A stretch of DNA of 64,000 nucleotides. Source: Pedobacter sp. UBA4863 (GTDB taxonomy: Bacteria; Bacteroidota; Bacteroidia; Sphingobacteriales; Sphingobacteriaceae). The stretch's first letter is position 1, and each line of letters starts with the position of its first letter. The stretch covers positions 27,546 through 91,545 of the forward strand of contig NZ_DHDZ01000005.1 of the NCBI RefSeq assembly GCF_002399615.1, read 5' to 3'. Both the position numbers and the translations under genes were made by a program. Shown here in pieces: positions 26,716-35,600 of the stretch. The notes under the pieces are model-generated. The model did not search any database. It had not been told where the DNA came from and saw only the letters and a program-made list of their open reading frames with translations.

Positions 26716-28671
26716 CTAAAACTTCATCTTTTGAACACGAACCGCATTTAAAATGGCTAAGAATGCTACGCCTACGTCCGCAAAAACAGCTTCCCACATG
26801 GTAGCCAAACCACCAGCACCTAAAATGAGTACGATAGCTTTTACACCAAAAGCCAAGCCTATATTTTGGTAAACTATTTTCTTAGTGGCACGACCAATTT
26901 TAATGGCTGTGGCAATTTTGCTAGGCATATCGTTCTGTATTACTACATCGGCAGTTTCTATGGCAACATCACTACCTAAAGCGCCCATGGCCATACCTAT
27001 ATCGCTTAATGCCAAAACAGGAGCATCATTAATTCCATCGCCAACAAAAGCAACTACCCTATTTGGTTCTGCTTTTATTGCTTCCAACTTAGTTACTTTA
27101 TCTTCGGGCAGTAAATCGCCATGCGCTTGATCAATTCCTAAATCAGTTGCTACTTTTTGCGTAATAGAAGTTTTATCGCCACTTAGCATTACAATTTTGT
27201 TTACCCCCATAGCATGTAAAGCGGTAATTGCCTGTTTTGCATCAGGCTTGGCCTCATCGGCAATGGTTACAAAACCAGCATATTTGCCACCAACAGCTAG
27301 CAAAACCGTAGTTTCTACCTTTTCATCTACTTCGTTAGGATAAGCAATTTTAAACTGTTTAAGCAATTTACCATTTCCAGCTAAAACTTCATTTCCATTA
27401 ATTTCTGCCTTTAATCCATGACCTGCAACTTCTTTTACATTTTTAACCGGCAGTAGCTTAATGTCATTAGCATATGCTACAATTGCTTTGGCTATCGGGT
27501 GTGTAGATTGGCTTTCGATACTAGCCAAATAGCTAACCAACTCCTTTTCGGCAATTTCACTTTGTATTTCCTTAACCTTAAAAACTCCTTGCGTTAACGT
27601 TCCGGTCTTATCTAAAACTACGGTATTTACTTTTGTAATTAAATCCAAATAATTAGAACCTTTAAACAAAATACCATTCGCAGAGGCAGCTCCAATGCCA
27701 CCAAAATATCCTAATGGGATAGAAATTACCAAAGCGCAAGGGCAAGAAATGACCAAGAAAATTAAAGCCCTATACAGCCAAACATTAAAATCGTAATTGG
27801 CTACAAAAAAGTAAGGCAATAAAATTAATGCAACGGCTAAAAAGAAAACAACGGGCGTATAAATTTTTGCGAACCTACGTATGAGCAATTCGGTTTTTGC
27901 TTTTTTGGCACTGGCATTTTGCACTAATTCTAAAATTTTAGAAAGTGCACTATCTTCGAACTTTTTTGTAACTTTTAAAGTGCTTACCCCATCTAAATTG
28001 AGCATTCCGGCAAGCACCTCTTCATTTTTCCTAATGGTTTTTGGTTTACTTTCTCCTGTTAAAGCAGCAGTGTTGAAACTTGCGCTATCATTTTCCAATT
28101 CGCCATCTAAAGGAGCTTTTTCTCCCGCTTTTAACTGAATAACCTCTCCAACAATAACCTCTTTAGAATTTACAGTAATATATTTACCCTCTCTAAATAC
28201 GGTTGCTGTATTTGGCCTAACATCCAATAGTGCTTTAATGTTATTTTTTGCCTTGCTTACCGCAGCCCCCTGAAACAGCTCTCCAATACTGTAAAATAAC
28301 ATTACAGCTACCGCTTCTGGATATTCGCCCAAGGCAAAGGCTCCGATTGTTGCAAGCGCCATTAACAGAAACTCTGTGAAAATATCGCCTTTGGCAATGG
28401 TAGCATAAGCTTCTTTAATTACGGGCCAAGCTACGGGAATGTAAGCCAAAAGATACCAGCCCAATCTTAAATATCCCTCGAAGAAAGGAATTGATAATTG
28501 GTCGAATGCGATTGCAACAAGCAGCAGCACCAAGCTTGCTATTGCAGGTACATAGCTTTTAAAAGACCAAGCATCACCATGGTCGTGGTCATGCTCATGT
28601 CCGTCGGTATGTTTATCGTGTTGATGCTGATGTCCGCAGCAACTATCTGTTTCCTGTTGGTGTGGTGCCAT
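26716..28671 (-). CDS. Heavy-metal P1B-type ATPase (Zn/Cd/Co type)
   Basis: A 651-residue metal pump. The N-terminus has no HMA domain but a His/Asp-rich stretch with a CC pair (about residues 10-34). The membrane metal motif is SCPCALVIS (about 310), the phosphorylation site DKTGTLTQG (about 355), and the hinge GDGINDAPVLA (about 560). The late membrane region (WEAVFADVGVAFLAILNAVR) with a conserved Asp fits the Zn/Cd group. It exports metal across the inner membrane. A -7 box (TAGTTTTG, 28691-28698) lies 20 nt before the start. No metal regulator is adjacent. Confidence 0.93.
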   Translation of the reverse strand: MAPHQQETDSCCGHQHQHDKHTDGHEHDHDHGDAWSFKSYVPAIASLVLLLVAIAFDQLSIPFFEGYLRLGWYLLAYIPVAWPVIKEAYATIAKGDIFTEFLLMALATIGAFALGEYPEAVAVMLFYSIGELFQGAAVSKAKNNIKALLDVRPNTATVFREGKYITVNSKEVIVGEVIQLKAGEKAPLDGELENDSASFNTAALTGESKPKTIRKNEEVLAGMLNLDGVSTLKVTKKFEDSALSKILELVQNASAKKAKTELLIRRFAKIYTPVVFFLAVALILLPYFFVANYDFNVWLYRALIFLVISCPCALVISIPLGYFGGIGAASANGILFKGSNYLDLITKVNTVVLDKTGTLTQGVFKVKEIQSEIAEKELVSYLASIESQSTHPIAKAIVAYANDIKLLPVKNVKEVAGHGLKAEINGNEVLAGNGKLLKQFKIAYPNEVDEKVETTVLLAVGGKYAGFVTIADEAKPDAKQAITALHAMGVNKIVMLSGDKTSITQKVATDLGIDQAHGDLLPEDKVTKLEAIKAEPNRVVAFVGDGINDAPVLALSDIGMAMGALGSDVAIETADVVIQNDMPSKIATAIKIGRATKKIVYQNIGLAFGVKAIVLILGAGGLATMWEAVFADVGVAFLAILNAVRVQKMKF

Positions 28672-28800
28672 ATACTTGTTTAGAATTATTCAAAACTAAG
28701 GTTTTTATGTTCGATAACGTTTTAATAATGTCACATTATTTTTTCACCACACAATAAAAAGTGTTAAAAAATGTTAAATAGGATATAAAAACAAATCAGC

Positions 28801-28887
28801 ATGAAAGCTTTCAGATTGTCTTCTTTCACCAATGAGTTTCTTCGCAGAATTGGACTAACCAAAATTTACGATTGGTTTAACAAGTAA
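28801..28887 (+). CDS. Possible 28-residue small protein
   Basis: A complete ATG-to-TAA frame of 29 codons encodes a basic, possibly amphipathic peptide (MKAFRLSSFTNEFLRRIG, then LTKIYDWFNK). It lies in the gap between the divergently transcribed metal ATPase and the M13 peptidase. There is no clear ribosome site. It could be a small membrane-surface peptide or chance; conservation is needed to decide. Confidence 0.25.
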   Translation: MKAFRLSSFTNEFLRRIGLTKIYDWFNK

Positions 28888-28952
28888 TATTTCTATTAAG
28901 AATAAAATAGATTTCACTTTTTATTTAACTTCATCTTTCTAATTTATTAAAG

Positions 28953-30989
28953 ATGAATATCAATCAATTTAAAACCTTTTTTGCTGCACTTGGCGTTGTT
29001 TCGGTAAGTGTTGCAAATGCCCAACAAGCACCAAAAAAATTTATCGACCCTGCAAATATGGATCTTTCTGTAAAGCCGGGCGATGATTTTTATGCTTATG
29101 CAAGTGGTGTATGGGTAAAAAACAATCCGGTTCCGGCTAAAGAAACCCGCTGGGGTTCATTTAACGAACTTCGTGATTTTAACGTAAATGCAGTTAAAAA
29201 CTTGGTAGAAACCGCCGCCGCTAACAAAGCTGCACCTGCGGGTTCGGTAACTAAGCGTGTGGGCGATTTCTATGCTGCTGCAATGGACAGTGTAGCTATC
29301 GAAAAACTAGGTTATACGCCAATTAAAGCAGACTTAGAAAAAATAAAACAATTGAATAGCCTACAATCTGTGTTAGACCATATTGCTTACATGCGTGTGA
29401 ATGGTTTGGGCAGCGCAATGTATGGTTTTGGGGTTGGCCAAGACAGAAAAAATGTAAACAAGTACATGGTAAACATTTCTCAAGGCGGAACCACCCTTGG
29501 CGATAGAGATTACTACTTAAAAGACGATAGCCGCAGTGTAAAAATTAGGGAAGCGTACGATACTTATATGACTACACTTTTCAAATTAGTGGGCTATACA
29601 GATGCTCTGGCGCAACAAAAAGCTAAAACTGTTTTCACTATTGAGAAAGCTTTGGCAGAGGCACAAATGAGCCGTTTAGAAATGCGTGACCCCTACAAAA
29701 CCTACAACAAATTAACCCTTGCAGATTTCAATAAAATTACGCCAAACATTAACTGGACAAGCACTTTAACACAATTAAAAGTTAACGGTCAGGATACAGT
29801 TTTAGTAAACTCTCCTGCTTTCTTTAAAGCTTTAAATGGCTTACTAACTTCAACCGATGTTGCCGATTGGAAAACTTATTTAGAATGGAATATCTTAAGA
29901 GGTGCTGCCGGAAATTTAAGTTCTCCATTTGTAAAAGCAAACTTTGCCTTTACACAAGCACAAACCGGACAAAAAGTTCAAACGCCACGTTGGCAACGCA
30001 TGTCGTCGTTAACCGATGGGGTATTGGGCGATTTATTGGGACAACTATATGTAGCGAAGCATTTTAAACCTGCGGCTAAAGCTCGTATGGACGAATTAAT
30101 TGCCAACTTACGCAAAGCTTTCGAAATTCGCATTAAAGGTTTAGAGTGGATGAGCGATGAAACCAAGCAAAAAGCTTTGGCAAAATTGCATGCGTTTAGA
30201 CCAAAAGTGGGCTACACTACCAAATGGAAAAACTACGATGGCCTGGTGATTAACAGAACTACTTATTTCCAAAATTTACGTAATGCAAGCAAATGGGCGT
30301 ATAACGAAAACATTAACCAATTAGGCAAGCCTGTTGACAGAGAACGTTTCGGAATGACGCCTCCAACGGTAAATGCTTACTACAGCCCTACCTTAAACGA
30401 AATCGTTTTCCCAGCTGGCATATTACAGTTCCCATTCTTCCACCCCGATGCCGATGATGCCATTAACTACGGTGGTATTGGTGCGGTAATTGGTCACGAA
30501 ATGAGCCACGGTTTTGACGACACGGGCAGTCAGTATGATAAAGATGGTAACTTAAAAAATTGGTGGACTAACGAAGACAGGGCGAAATTTAATGCTAAAA
30601 CAAAACTATTAGGCGAGCAATTTGATAAATACACCGTTTTAGATACCTTACACGTAAACGGTAAATTTACAATGGGAGAAAACATTGGCGACTTAGGAGG
30701 ATTAAACGCGGCTTACACTGCTTTTAAAATGACCAAACAAGGTAAAAGCAACGAAAAAATTGATGGCTTTACACCAGACCAACGTTTCTTCTTGGCTTGG
30801 GCACAAGTTTGGAGAGGCAATGTTTTACCAGAAACCGCAGCCCAATTAATTAAAACCGACACCCACTCTCCTGGCCCGTACAGAACCATTGGAGCTCCGG
30901 TAAATATGGATGCTTGGTACAATGCATTTGATGTAAAACCCGGCGACAAGCTATACAAAAAACCAGAAGACAGGATTAAACTTTGGTAG
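28953..30989 (+). CDS. M13 family zinc metallopeptidase (neprilysin/PepO-like)
   Basis: A 678-residue secreted peptidase with a signal peptide ending near SVANAQ. The M13 N-terminal domain covers about 30-420 (PGDDFYAYASGVWVKNNPVP). The catalytic domain has HEMSHGFDD with the HExxH zinc site, the third ligand in ENIGDLGG, and the family motif NAYYSPTLNEIVFPAGIL. These enzymes cut oligopeptides outside the cytoplasm. It is monocistronic; an 8-bp word array follows its stop codon. Confidence 0.95.
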   Translation: MNINQFKTFFAALGVVSVSVANAQQAPKKFIDPANMDLSVKPGDDFYAYASGVWVKNNPVPAKETRWGSFNELRDFNVNAVKNLVETAAANKAAPAGSVTKRVGDFYAAAMDSVAIEKLGYTPIKADLEKIKQLNSLQSVLDHIAYMRVNGLGSAMYGFGVGQDRKNVNKYMVNISQGGTTLGDRDYYLKDDSRSVKIREAYDTYMTTLFKLVGYTDALAQQKAKTVFTIEKALAEAQMSRLEMRDPYKTYNKLTLADFNKITPNINWTSTLTQLKVNGQDTVLVNSPAFFKALNGLLTSTDVADWKTYLEWNILRGAAGNLSSPFVKANFAFTQAQTGQKVQTPRWQRMSSLTDGVLGDLLGQLYVAKHFKPAAKARMDELIANLRKAFEIRIKGLEWMSDETKQKALAKLHAFRPKVGYTTKWKNYDGLVINRTTYFQNLRNASKWAYNENINQLGKPVDRERFGMTPPTVNAYYSPTLNEIVFPAGILQFPFFHPDADDAINYGGIGAVIGHEMSHGFDDTGSQYDKDGNLKNWWTNEDRAKFNAKTKLLGEQFDKYTVLDTLHVNGKFTMGENIGDLGGLNAAYTAFKMTKQGKSNEKIDGFTPDQRFFLAWAQVWRGNVLPETAAQLIKTDTHSPGPYRTIGAPVNMDAWYNAFDVKPGDKLYKKPEDRIKLW

Positions 30990-31099
30990 GTTAATGTGAT
31001 GATTTGACAATTAGCTAATTCGATGATTTTTGAATTAGCTAATTGTCTTTTCATTTTAACGGTATTGGCTAATCATCAAATCTGCTAATTATCACATTA
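30990..31099. repeat. 8-bp word array between convergent genes
   Basis: At 30998-31045 the 8-bp units GATGATTT, GACAATTA, GCTAATTC, GATGATTT, TTGAATTA and GCTAATTG follow one another exactly. At 31068-31099 GCTAATCA, TCAAATCT, GCTAATTA and TCACATTA form the opposite half, partly complementary to the first. The array fills the space between the M13 gene stop and the YjbR gene; the latter's stop codon (31097-31099) lies inside the last unit. It could act as a bidirectional terminator. No gene lies within. Confidence 0.7.
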
Positions 31100-31432
31100 G
31101 ACATATTTCGCCTGTATCTTCTTTGGCAACTTACCCAGCACCAATTCCCGAGAACGGCTTATATGCTGTTTTAGTTCTGTTAGGTTAAACACCTCTAAAT
31201 TATCTACAAAAACCCATTGCTTTTTCGCAAAATGCGGAGCCTGCTTAACACCGTCTTTGGCAGCCAGTTCGTCAAATTCTTCTGACGTACACTTCATACA
31301 AAAGCCATGTGTATCTAAATCTACCAGCACAAATATCTTCTCCTCAATCATAAAACAAAGGTGGTCCCATTTCATGCCCTCGGTGGTTCCCGGCAGGCTT
31401 AAACAATATTCTCTAAAACTTTCGATATCCAT
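31097..31432 (-). CDS. MmcQ/YjbR family protein
   Basis: A 111-residue protein of the MmcQ/YjbR (DUF419, CyaY-like fold) family: MDIESFREYCLSLPGTTEG at the N-terminus, MKWDHLCFMIEEKIFVLVD, and a C-terminal SRELVLGKLPKKIQ. Members are annotated as DNA-binding on structural grounds; the cellular role is not known. No signal peptide. Its stop codon lies in the 8-bp word array. Confidence 0.88.
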   Translation of the reverse strand: MDIESFREYCLSLPGTTEGMKWDHLCFMIEEKIFVLVDLDTHGFCMKCTSEEFDELAAKDGVKQAPHFAKKQWVFVDNLEVFNLTELKQHISRSRELVLGKLPKKIQAKYV

Positions 31433-31730
31433 ACGTTAAAGATAAGCAGCAGGCTCAAAATTCCAAGAACCAAAATTTATACTAAACAATTTTAGAAAAG
31501 CAAGTTTCTGTTACTATTACTGTTACTCCCGCCATCCGCTTTACGTTGTGCTCGCTCCTGTCGGGTTTAAAATGCAGGTAATATGCACAGGTTCACGTTT
31601 ATTAAACCCAATTGAAGCGGCATCCTTTGAACGCAGTGAAAAGATACAGCGTAAAATGGGACTACATTACCCAAAAGAAACCAACTTACATTTTCCAATT
31701 AACAATACAACATTTTTTTACTTTTGCTAC

Positions 31731-32402
31731 ATGAATATCCTTACACCAACCGCCGATGGCTCTAATACACTTTTTAACGATGAAATTGGCGAACATTACC
31801 ATTCTGCCCACGGTGCGTTGCAAGAAAGCAGACACGTTTTTATTGAGGCCGGGCTAAAACACGGCTTGGAGAAATTTGGAAAGACTGAAATTGATATTCT
31901 AGAAGTGGGCTTTGGTACGGGATTAAACTTTTTGTTGAGCTGCGCACAAACTGAAGAAGTTAATAAAAAACTGAACTACCATGCTGTTGAAGCTTTTCCG
32001 CTACCTCTTGCAAGCCTTACTGCTACAGGCTATCATCAATATGTATCGCCAAACATTTGGAACAGCTTTATTGAAAAATACGACACCGCTTTTGACAACT
32101 CGGCTGAGATATTGCCCAACTGTAAATTAGCAATTAGCCATACCACGTTACAAAATTTTTCTACACAAAAACGCTTTGATATACTTTATTACGATGCTTT
32201 TTCTGTAAGGCACCAACCCGAACTCTGGACCAACGAAATAATTGCACAGGCCTGTAGTTTCTTAAAAAATGGGGGTATTTTTGTAACGTATGCCATTACG
32301 GGCAATCTAAAAAGAGCCTTAAAAAGCTGTGGTTTCCAAATTGAAAAACTTCCTGGCGCACCAGGAAAAAGAGAAATGTTACGAGGTTTAAAAACCATTT
32401 AA
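31731..32402 (+). CDS. mnmD: tRNA (mnm5s2U34)-methyltransferase MnmD
   Basis: A 223-residue DUF752-type methyltransferase. The ATG at 31731 (MNILTPTADGSNTLFNDEIG) is preferred over an open frame from 31548 whose extra 61 residues are translated repeat DNA. It contains the family motif EHYHSAHGALQESRHVFIEA, the SAM loop EVGFGTGLNFLL, and the catalytic-domain motif YYDAFSVRHQPELWT. It makes the final methylation of mnm5(s2)U34 in tRNA. Here it stands alone without the MnmC2 oxidase half, as is usual outside Gammaproteobacteria. Confidence 0.9.
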   Translation: MNILTPTADGSNTLFNDEIGEHYHSAHGALQESRHVFIEAGLKHGLEKFGKTEIDILEVGFGTGLNFLLSCAQTEEVNKKLNYHAVEAFPLPLASLTATGYHQYVSPNIWNSFIEKYDTAFDNSAEILPNCKLAISHTTLQNFSTQKRFDILYYDAFSVRHQPELWTNEIIAQACSFLKNGGIFVTYAITGNLKRALKSCGFQIEKLPGAPGKREMLRGLKTI

Positions 32403-32463
32403 GGCAAACAACTGTATAAATGTGTAGATTTTTTGCTAACTTATTCCTGTTATAAAACACCAT

Positions 32464-33576
32464 ATGCAAATACAACTACCTTTCATTGTTCGGCTTACAT
32501 TTGCCCTTTTATCTATTTTAATGTTGGGCTATTTAGCCATTGTTGGCAAAAGCATACTTTCTCCTCTGCTATTCTCGTTATTACTAGCTCTTTTAATGCT
32601 GCCCTTAGCCAATTTTTTAGAAACCAAACTAAACTTAAAAAGAAGCTTTGCTACCCTGCTAACCGTACTTATTATGCTGGCCGTATTGTATGGCATTGGA
32701 CATTTTTTTGCTATCCAATTAAGCGAGTTATGGAGCGACTGGCCTTTATTAGAAAAACAGGTTACCAACTCATTTCACGAGCTACAGCATTGGATTTCGA
32801 AGACTTTTAACATTAACATTAGCAAACAAGAAACCTACTTGGCAGATAGCGCCGAAAAAGCTTTAGCAACCAGCGCTACCGTAATTGGATCTACGCTAAT
32901 TACCCTTTCGTCAAGTTTATTGTTCGTTGCTTTTACATTATTATTCACCTTCTTTTTGCTCAATTATAGAAGGTTGCTTTATAAATTTATTAGTACTGTT
33001 TTTATTGAAGAACATCGAATAAAAGTTACGCAAACCATCAACGAAATACAGTACATCATAAAAAAATACATCACCGGCTTATTTATACAAATGATTATTG
33101 TGAGCGTACTAATGGTACTCACCTTGTCTATTTTAGGTGTAAAATATGCTATACTTTTAGGTCTGGTTGCGGGTATTTTTAACATCATACCCTACTTAGG
33201 AATTTCGATAGCCCTAATTATTAGCATATTAATTACGTTTGCAACAGCGGGAGCCACTAAAGCACTTTTTGTACTATTTGCTTATGTTGGGGTGCACGCC
33301 ATAGACGGCAACATTTTAATGCCTTTAATTATTGGCTCAAAAGTTAAAATAAATGCCTTAATTGCCTTTATTGGCATTGTTGTGGGCGAAATGCTTTGGG
33401 GCATTTCGGGTATGTTCTTGTGTATGCCTTATTTGGCAATGCTCAAAATTATATTCCAAAAAGTTGATGGTTTAGATTCGTGGGCAATTTTATTGGGCGA
33501 AGAGGAAAAACCTGTTCGTAAAAGGAAAAGTGCATCATTCTTTAAAAAGAAAAAAGTTATTAAATCTGATGAGTGA
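32464..33576 (+). CDS. AI-2E family transporter (PerM/YdiK-like)
   Basis: A 370-residue membrane protein with about eight hydrophobic segments, in pairs at the N-terminus (15-60), a long soluble loop (about 80-130), and a C-terminal group. The family signature LGLVAGIFNIIPYLGISIALI is present around residue 235-255 and DGNILMPLIIGSKVKINAL around 280. The basic C-terminus is cytoplasmic. Family members are transporters of unclear substrate; the AI-2 name is historical. It overlaps the next gene by 8 nt. Confidence 0.9.
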   Translation: MQIQLPFIVRLTFALLSILMLGYLAIVGKSILSPLLFSLLLALLMLPLANFLETKLNLKRSFATLLTVLIMLAVLYGIGHFFAIQLSELWSDWPLLEKQVTNSFHELQHWISKTFNINISKQETYLADSAEKALATSATVIGSTLITLSSSLLFVAFTLLFTFFLLNYRRLLYKFISTVFIEEHRIKVTQTINEIQYIIKKYITGLFIQMIIVSVLMVLTLSILGVKYAILLGLVAGIFNIIPYLGISIALIISILITFATAGATKALFVLFAYVGVHAIDGNILMPLIIGSKVKINALIAFIGIVVGEMLWGISGMFLCMPYLAMLKIIFQKVDGLDSWAILLGEEEKPVRKRKSASFFKKKKVIKSDE

Positions 33577-33880
33577 TTCAAACAACAACTGGTCTAAATC
33601 TCCTCATATTCTTAATACATCTGCAAATTTACTAGGCTTTTGCTTTGTGGTACTTACTTCGAGCAAAATCACTAAAATGGATGAAGCCTCTTACATTGAC
33701 GAAGGCACTACACTAGCCATCATTATTTTCATGAGCAGTTGCCTATTTTCTTTTCTCGCGATAAGAAGCCATGCCCACAGCCGTTCTTTAAAATTAGAAA
33801 AACTAGCAGATGTTTTATTTCTTTGCGGATTAATCATTTTATTTCTAATTACAATTCTAATTGCTTTTAACATTATATAA
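33569..33880 (+). CDS. Hypothetical small membrane protein
   Basis: A 103-residue protein from the ATG at 33569 (MSDSNNNWSKSPHIL), overlapping the preceding stop by 8 nt. An upstream in-frame start at 33530 is inside the transporter gene and less likely. Three hydrophobic segments are visible: about 16-32, 46-64 and 82-102. No family is recognised. Tight coupling to the AI-2E transporter and to mazG 2 nt downstream implies co-translation with them. Confidence 0.7.
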   Translation: MSDSNNNWSKSPHILNTSANLLGFCFVVLTSSKITKMDEASYIDEGTTLAIIIFMSSCLFSFLAIRSHAHSRSLKLEKLADVLFLCGLIILFLITILIAFNII

Positions 33881-33882
33881 TT

Positions 33883-34689
33883 ATGCCCGCTAATATTATC
33901 CCCGTAAGTTCTCCAACTCCCGAAGGTGCTTTTTTGCGTTTATTAAATGTACTAGACACCCTGCGTACACAGTGCCCGTGGGATAAAAAACAAACCATGG
34001 AAACCTTAAGGCATTTAACTATTGAAGAAACCTACGAACTTTCTGACGCTATTTTAGATGGCGATATGCAGGAAATTAAAAAGGAACTTGGCGACGTGAT
34101 GATGCACTTGGTTTTTTACGCCAGAATTGGCAGCGAACAAAACCAGTTTAACATTACCGATGTACTGAATGGGGTTTGCGACAAACTAATTAACAGGCAC
34201 CCGCATATTTATGGCGATGTAAAAGCCGATACCGAAGAACAGGTAAAACAAAACTGGGAAAAATTAAAACTGAAAGAAGGCAACAAGTCTGTTTTGGCGG
34301 GCGTACCTACTTCTTTACCCGCTTTAGTAAAAGCAGGTAGAATACAAGAAAAAGCCAGGGGCGTAGGTTTTGATTGGGAAGAAAAACAACAAGTTTGGGA
34401 AAAGGTAGAAGAAGAACTCCAAGAATTTAAAAACGAATTTAACATTGATGAGGGTAAAGCAATTGATATTGAAAAAGCAGAAGGCGAATTTGGAGACTTA
34501 TTATTCTCTTTAGTCAACTATGCCCGTTTTATCAATATCAACCCTGAAAATGCGCTAGAAAAAACCAACAAAAAGTTTATCAAACGTTTCCAATACCTCG
34601 AACAAAAAGCAAAACAAAGCGGCAAAGCATTGCAAGACATGACACTAGCCGAAATGGATATTTATTGGAACGAAGCGAAAAAACTGTAA
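33883..34689 (+). CDS. mazG: Nucleoside triphosphate pyrophosphohydrolase MazG
   Basis: A 268-residue two-domain MazG. The first domain has CPWDKKQTMETLRHLTIEE and the metal motif EIKKELGDVMMHLVFYA (about 67-83); the second repeats EGEFGDLLFSLVNYARF (about 205-221). It hydrolyses non-canonical NTPs and limits ppGpp effects. It follows the small membrane protein by 2 nt, apparently ending a three-gene operon. Confidence 0.95.
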   Translation: MPANIIPVSSPTPEGAFLRLLNVLDTLRTQCPWDKKQTMETLRHLTIEETYELSDAILDGDMQEIKKELGDVMMHLVFYARIGSEQNQFNITDVLNGVCDKLINRHPHIYGDVKADTEEQVKQNWEKLKLKEGNKSVLAGVPTSLPALVKAGRIQEKARGVGFDWEEKQQVWEKVEEELQEFKNEFNIDEGKAIDIEKAEGEFGDLLFSLVNYARFININPENALEKTNKKFIKRFQYLEQKAKQSGKALQDMTLAEMDIYWNEAKKL

Positions 34690-34772
34690 GCAATTAACAA
34701 AATACAGCAGAAAAATCTTTGTGCTCTTAGTCTCTTTTCGATTAACATGAAAGCTCCGAGAACCCTTATATA

Positions 34773-35528
34773 TTAATCTAACTTTTTCACTTTACCAGAA
34801 CCAAAAACCCTTTGATTAACATCGGCATTGCCCGTATAATAAATAGTACCCGAACCGCTAATTAAAACGTTAATTTCTCCTTCTGTGTGTATATACGCGC
34901 TACCAGAGCCACTAATTTTTGCCGAAAGCGAACCTACTTTTAAAGCTCCTTTTTTTGACAACACCCCAGAACCACTAATAGTTACATTGGCTTCGTCTGT
35001 TTCTCCAGAAATATTTAGTTTTCCAGAACCACTCACTACGCCCGTATATTCGCCTACAGCCATATGAGCATTAATGGCGCCCGAACCGCTTAATGTTGTA
35101 ACTAATGAATTTTGATTGATGGTACCTTTCACCGTAATTGAACCGTCGCCACTCATGGTTAAACTTTTAATGGCTTTAGCATTTACATGGGCAATAATCT
35201 TCTTGTTTTTATACTTGTGCGCCCAGCTAGTCCAGCTCATTTTTGGGCGAATGATTAATGCACCACCTTTTACCTCGGTAACCAATGTAGAGATAGCCTC
35301 CTCATCGCCTTCAAATTTAACACCCTCGGTAGCGCCCAATGTAACTATTACTTGCAAAGGCCCTCCAGCGGCAACAGCGTTGAAATTTTTAATTTCAGTA
35401 TTCTTAACCTTAGCTTTTACTTTAGTTTTTGCAATACCAATGTTAACTGGCAACTCTGATTGAACAGGCTGTGTACTAACGACTGCTATGGCTAACATTA
35501 AGCCAATAGAAATATATTTTTTATTCAT
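34773..35528 (-). CDS. Head GIN domain-containing secreted protein (DUF2807)
   Basis: A 251-residue secreted protein with an N-terminal signal (MNKKYISIGLMLAIAVVSTQ). The rest is a DUF2807/GIN right-handed beta-helix-like domain: AAGGPLQVIVTLG, then repeated SGSG turns (SGDGSITVKG, SGSGAINAHM, SGSGKLNIS, SGSGSAYIH). Such proteins are common in Bacteroidota and are presumed cell-surface or adhesion related; no enzymatic role is known. It stands alone. Confidence 0.9.
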   Translation of the reverse strand: MNKKYISIGLMLAIAVVSTQPVQSELPVNIGIAKTKVKAKVKNTEIKNFNAVAAGGPLQVIVTLGATEGVKFEGDEEAISTLVTEVKGGALIIRPKMSWTSWAHKYKNKKIIAHVNAKAIKSLTMSGDGSITVKGTINQNSLVTTLSGSGAINAHMAVGEYTGVVSGSGKLNISGETDEANVTISGSGVLSKKGALKVGSLSAKISGSGSAYIHTEGEINVLISGSGTIYYTGNADVNQRVFGSGKVKKLD

Positions 35529-35600
35529 TGCATGTAATTTATATATCTAAAAGACGTAAGTAGTTTTAGAAACGTTGCATCATTTAAAAACTTATTTAAC

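Noticed and set aside
32433..32810. 125-codon frame overlapping the AI-2E transporter gene
   Set aside because: It lies in another frame of a well-supported gene, has no recognisable motif, and its composition is that of a shadow frame.
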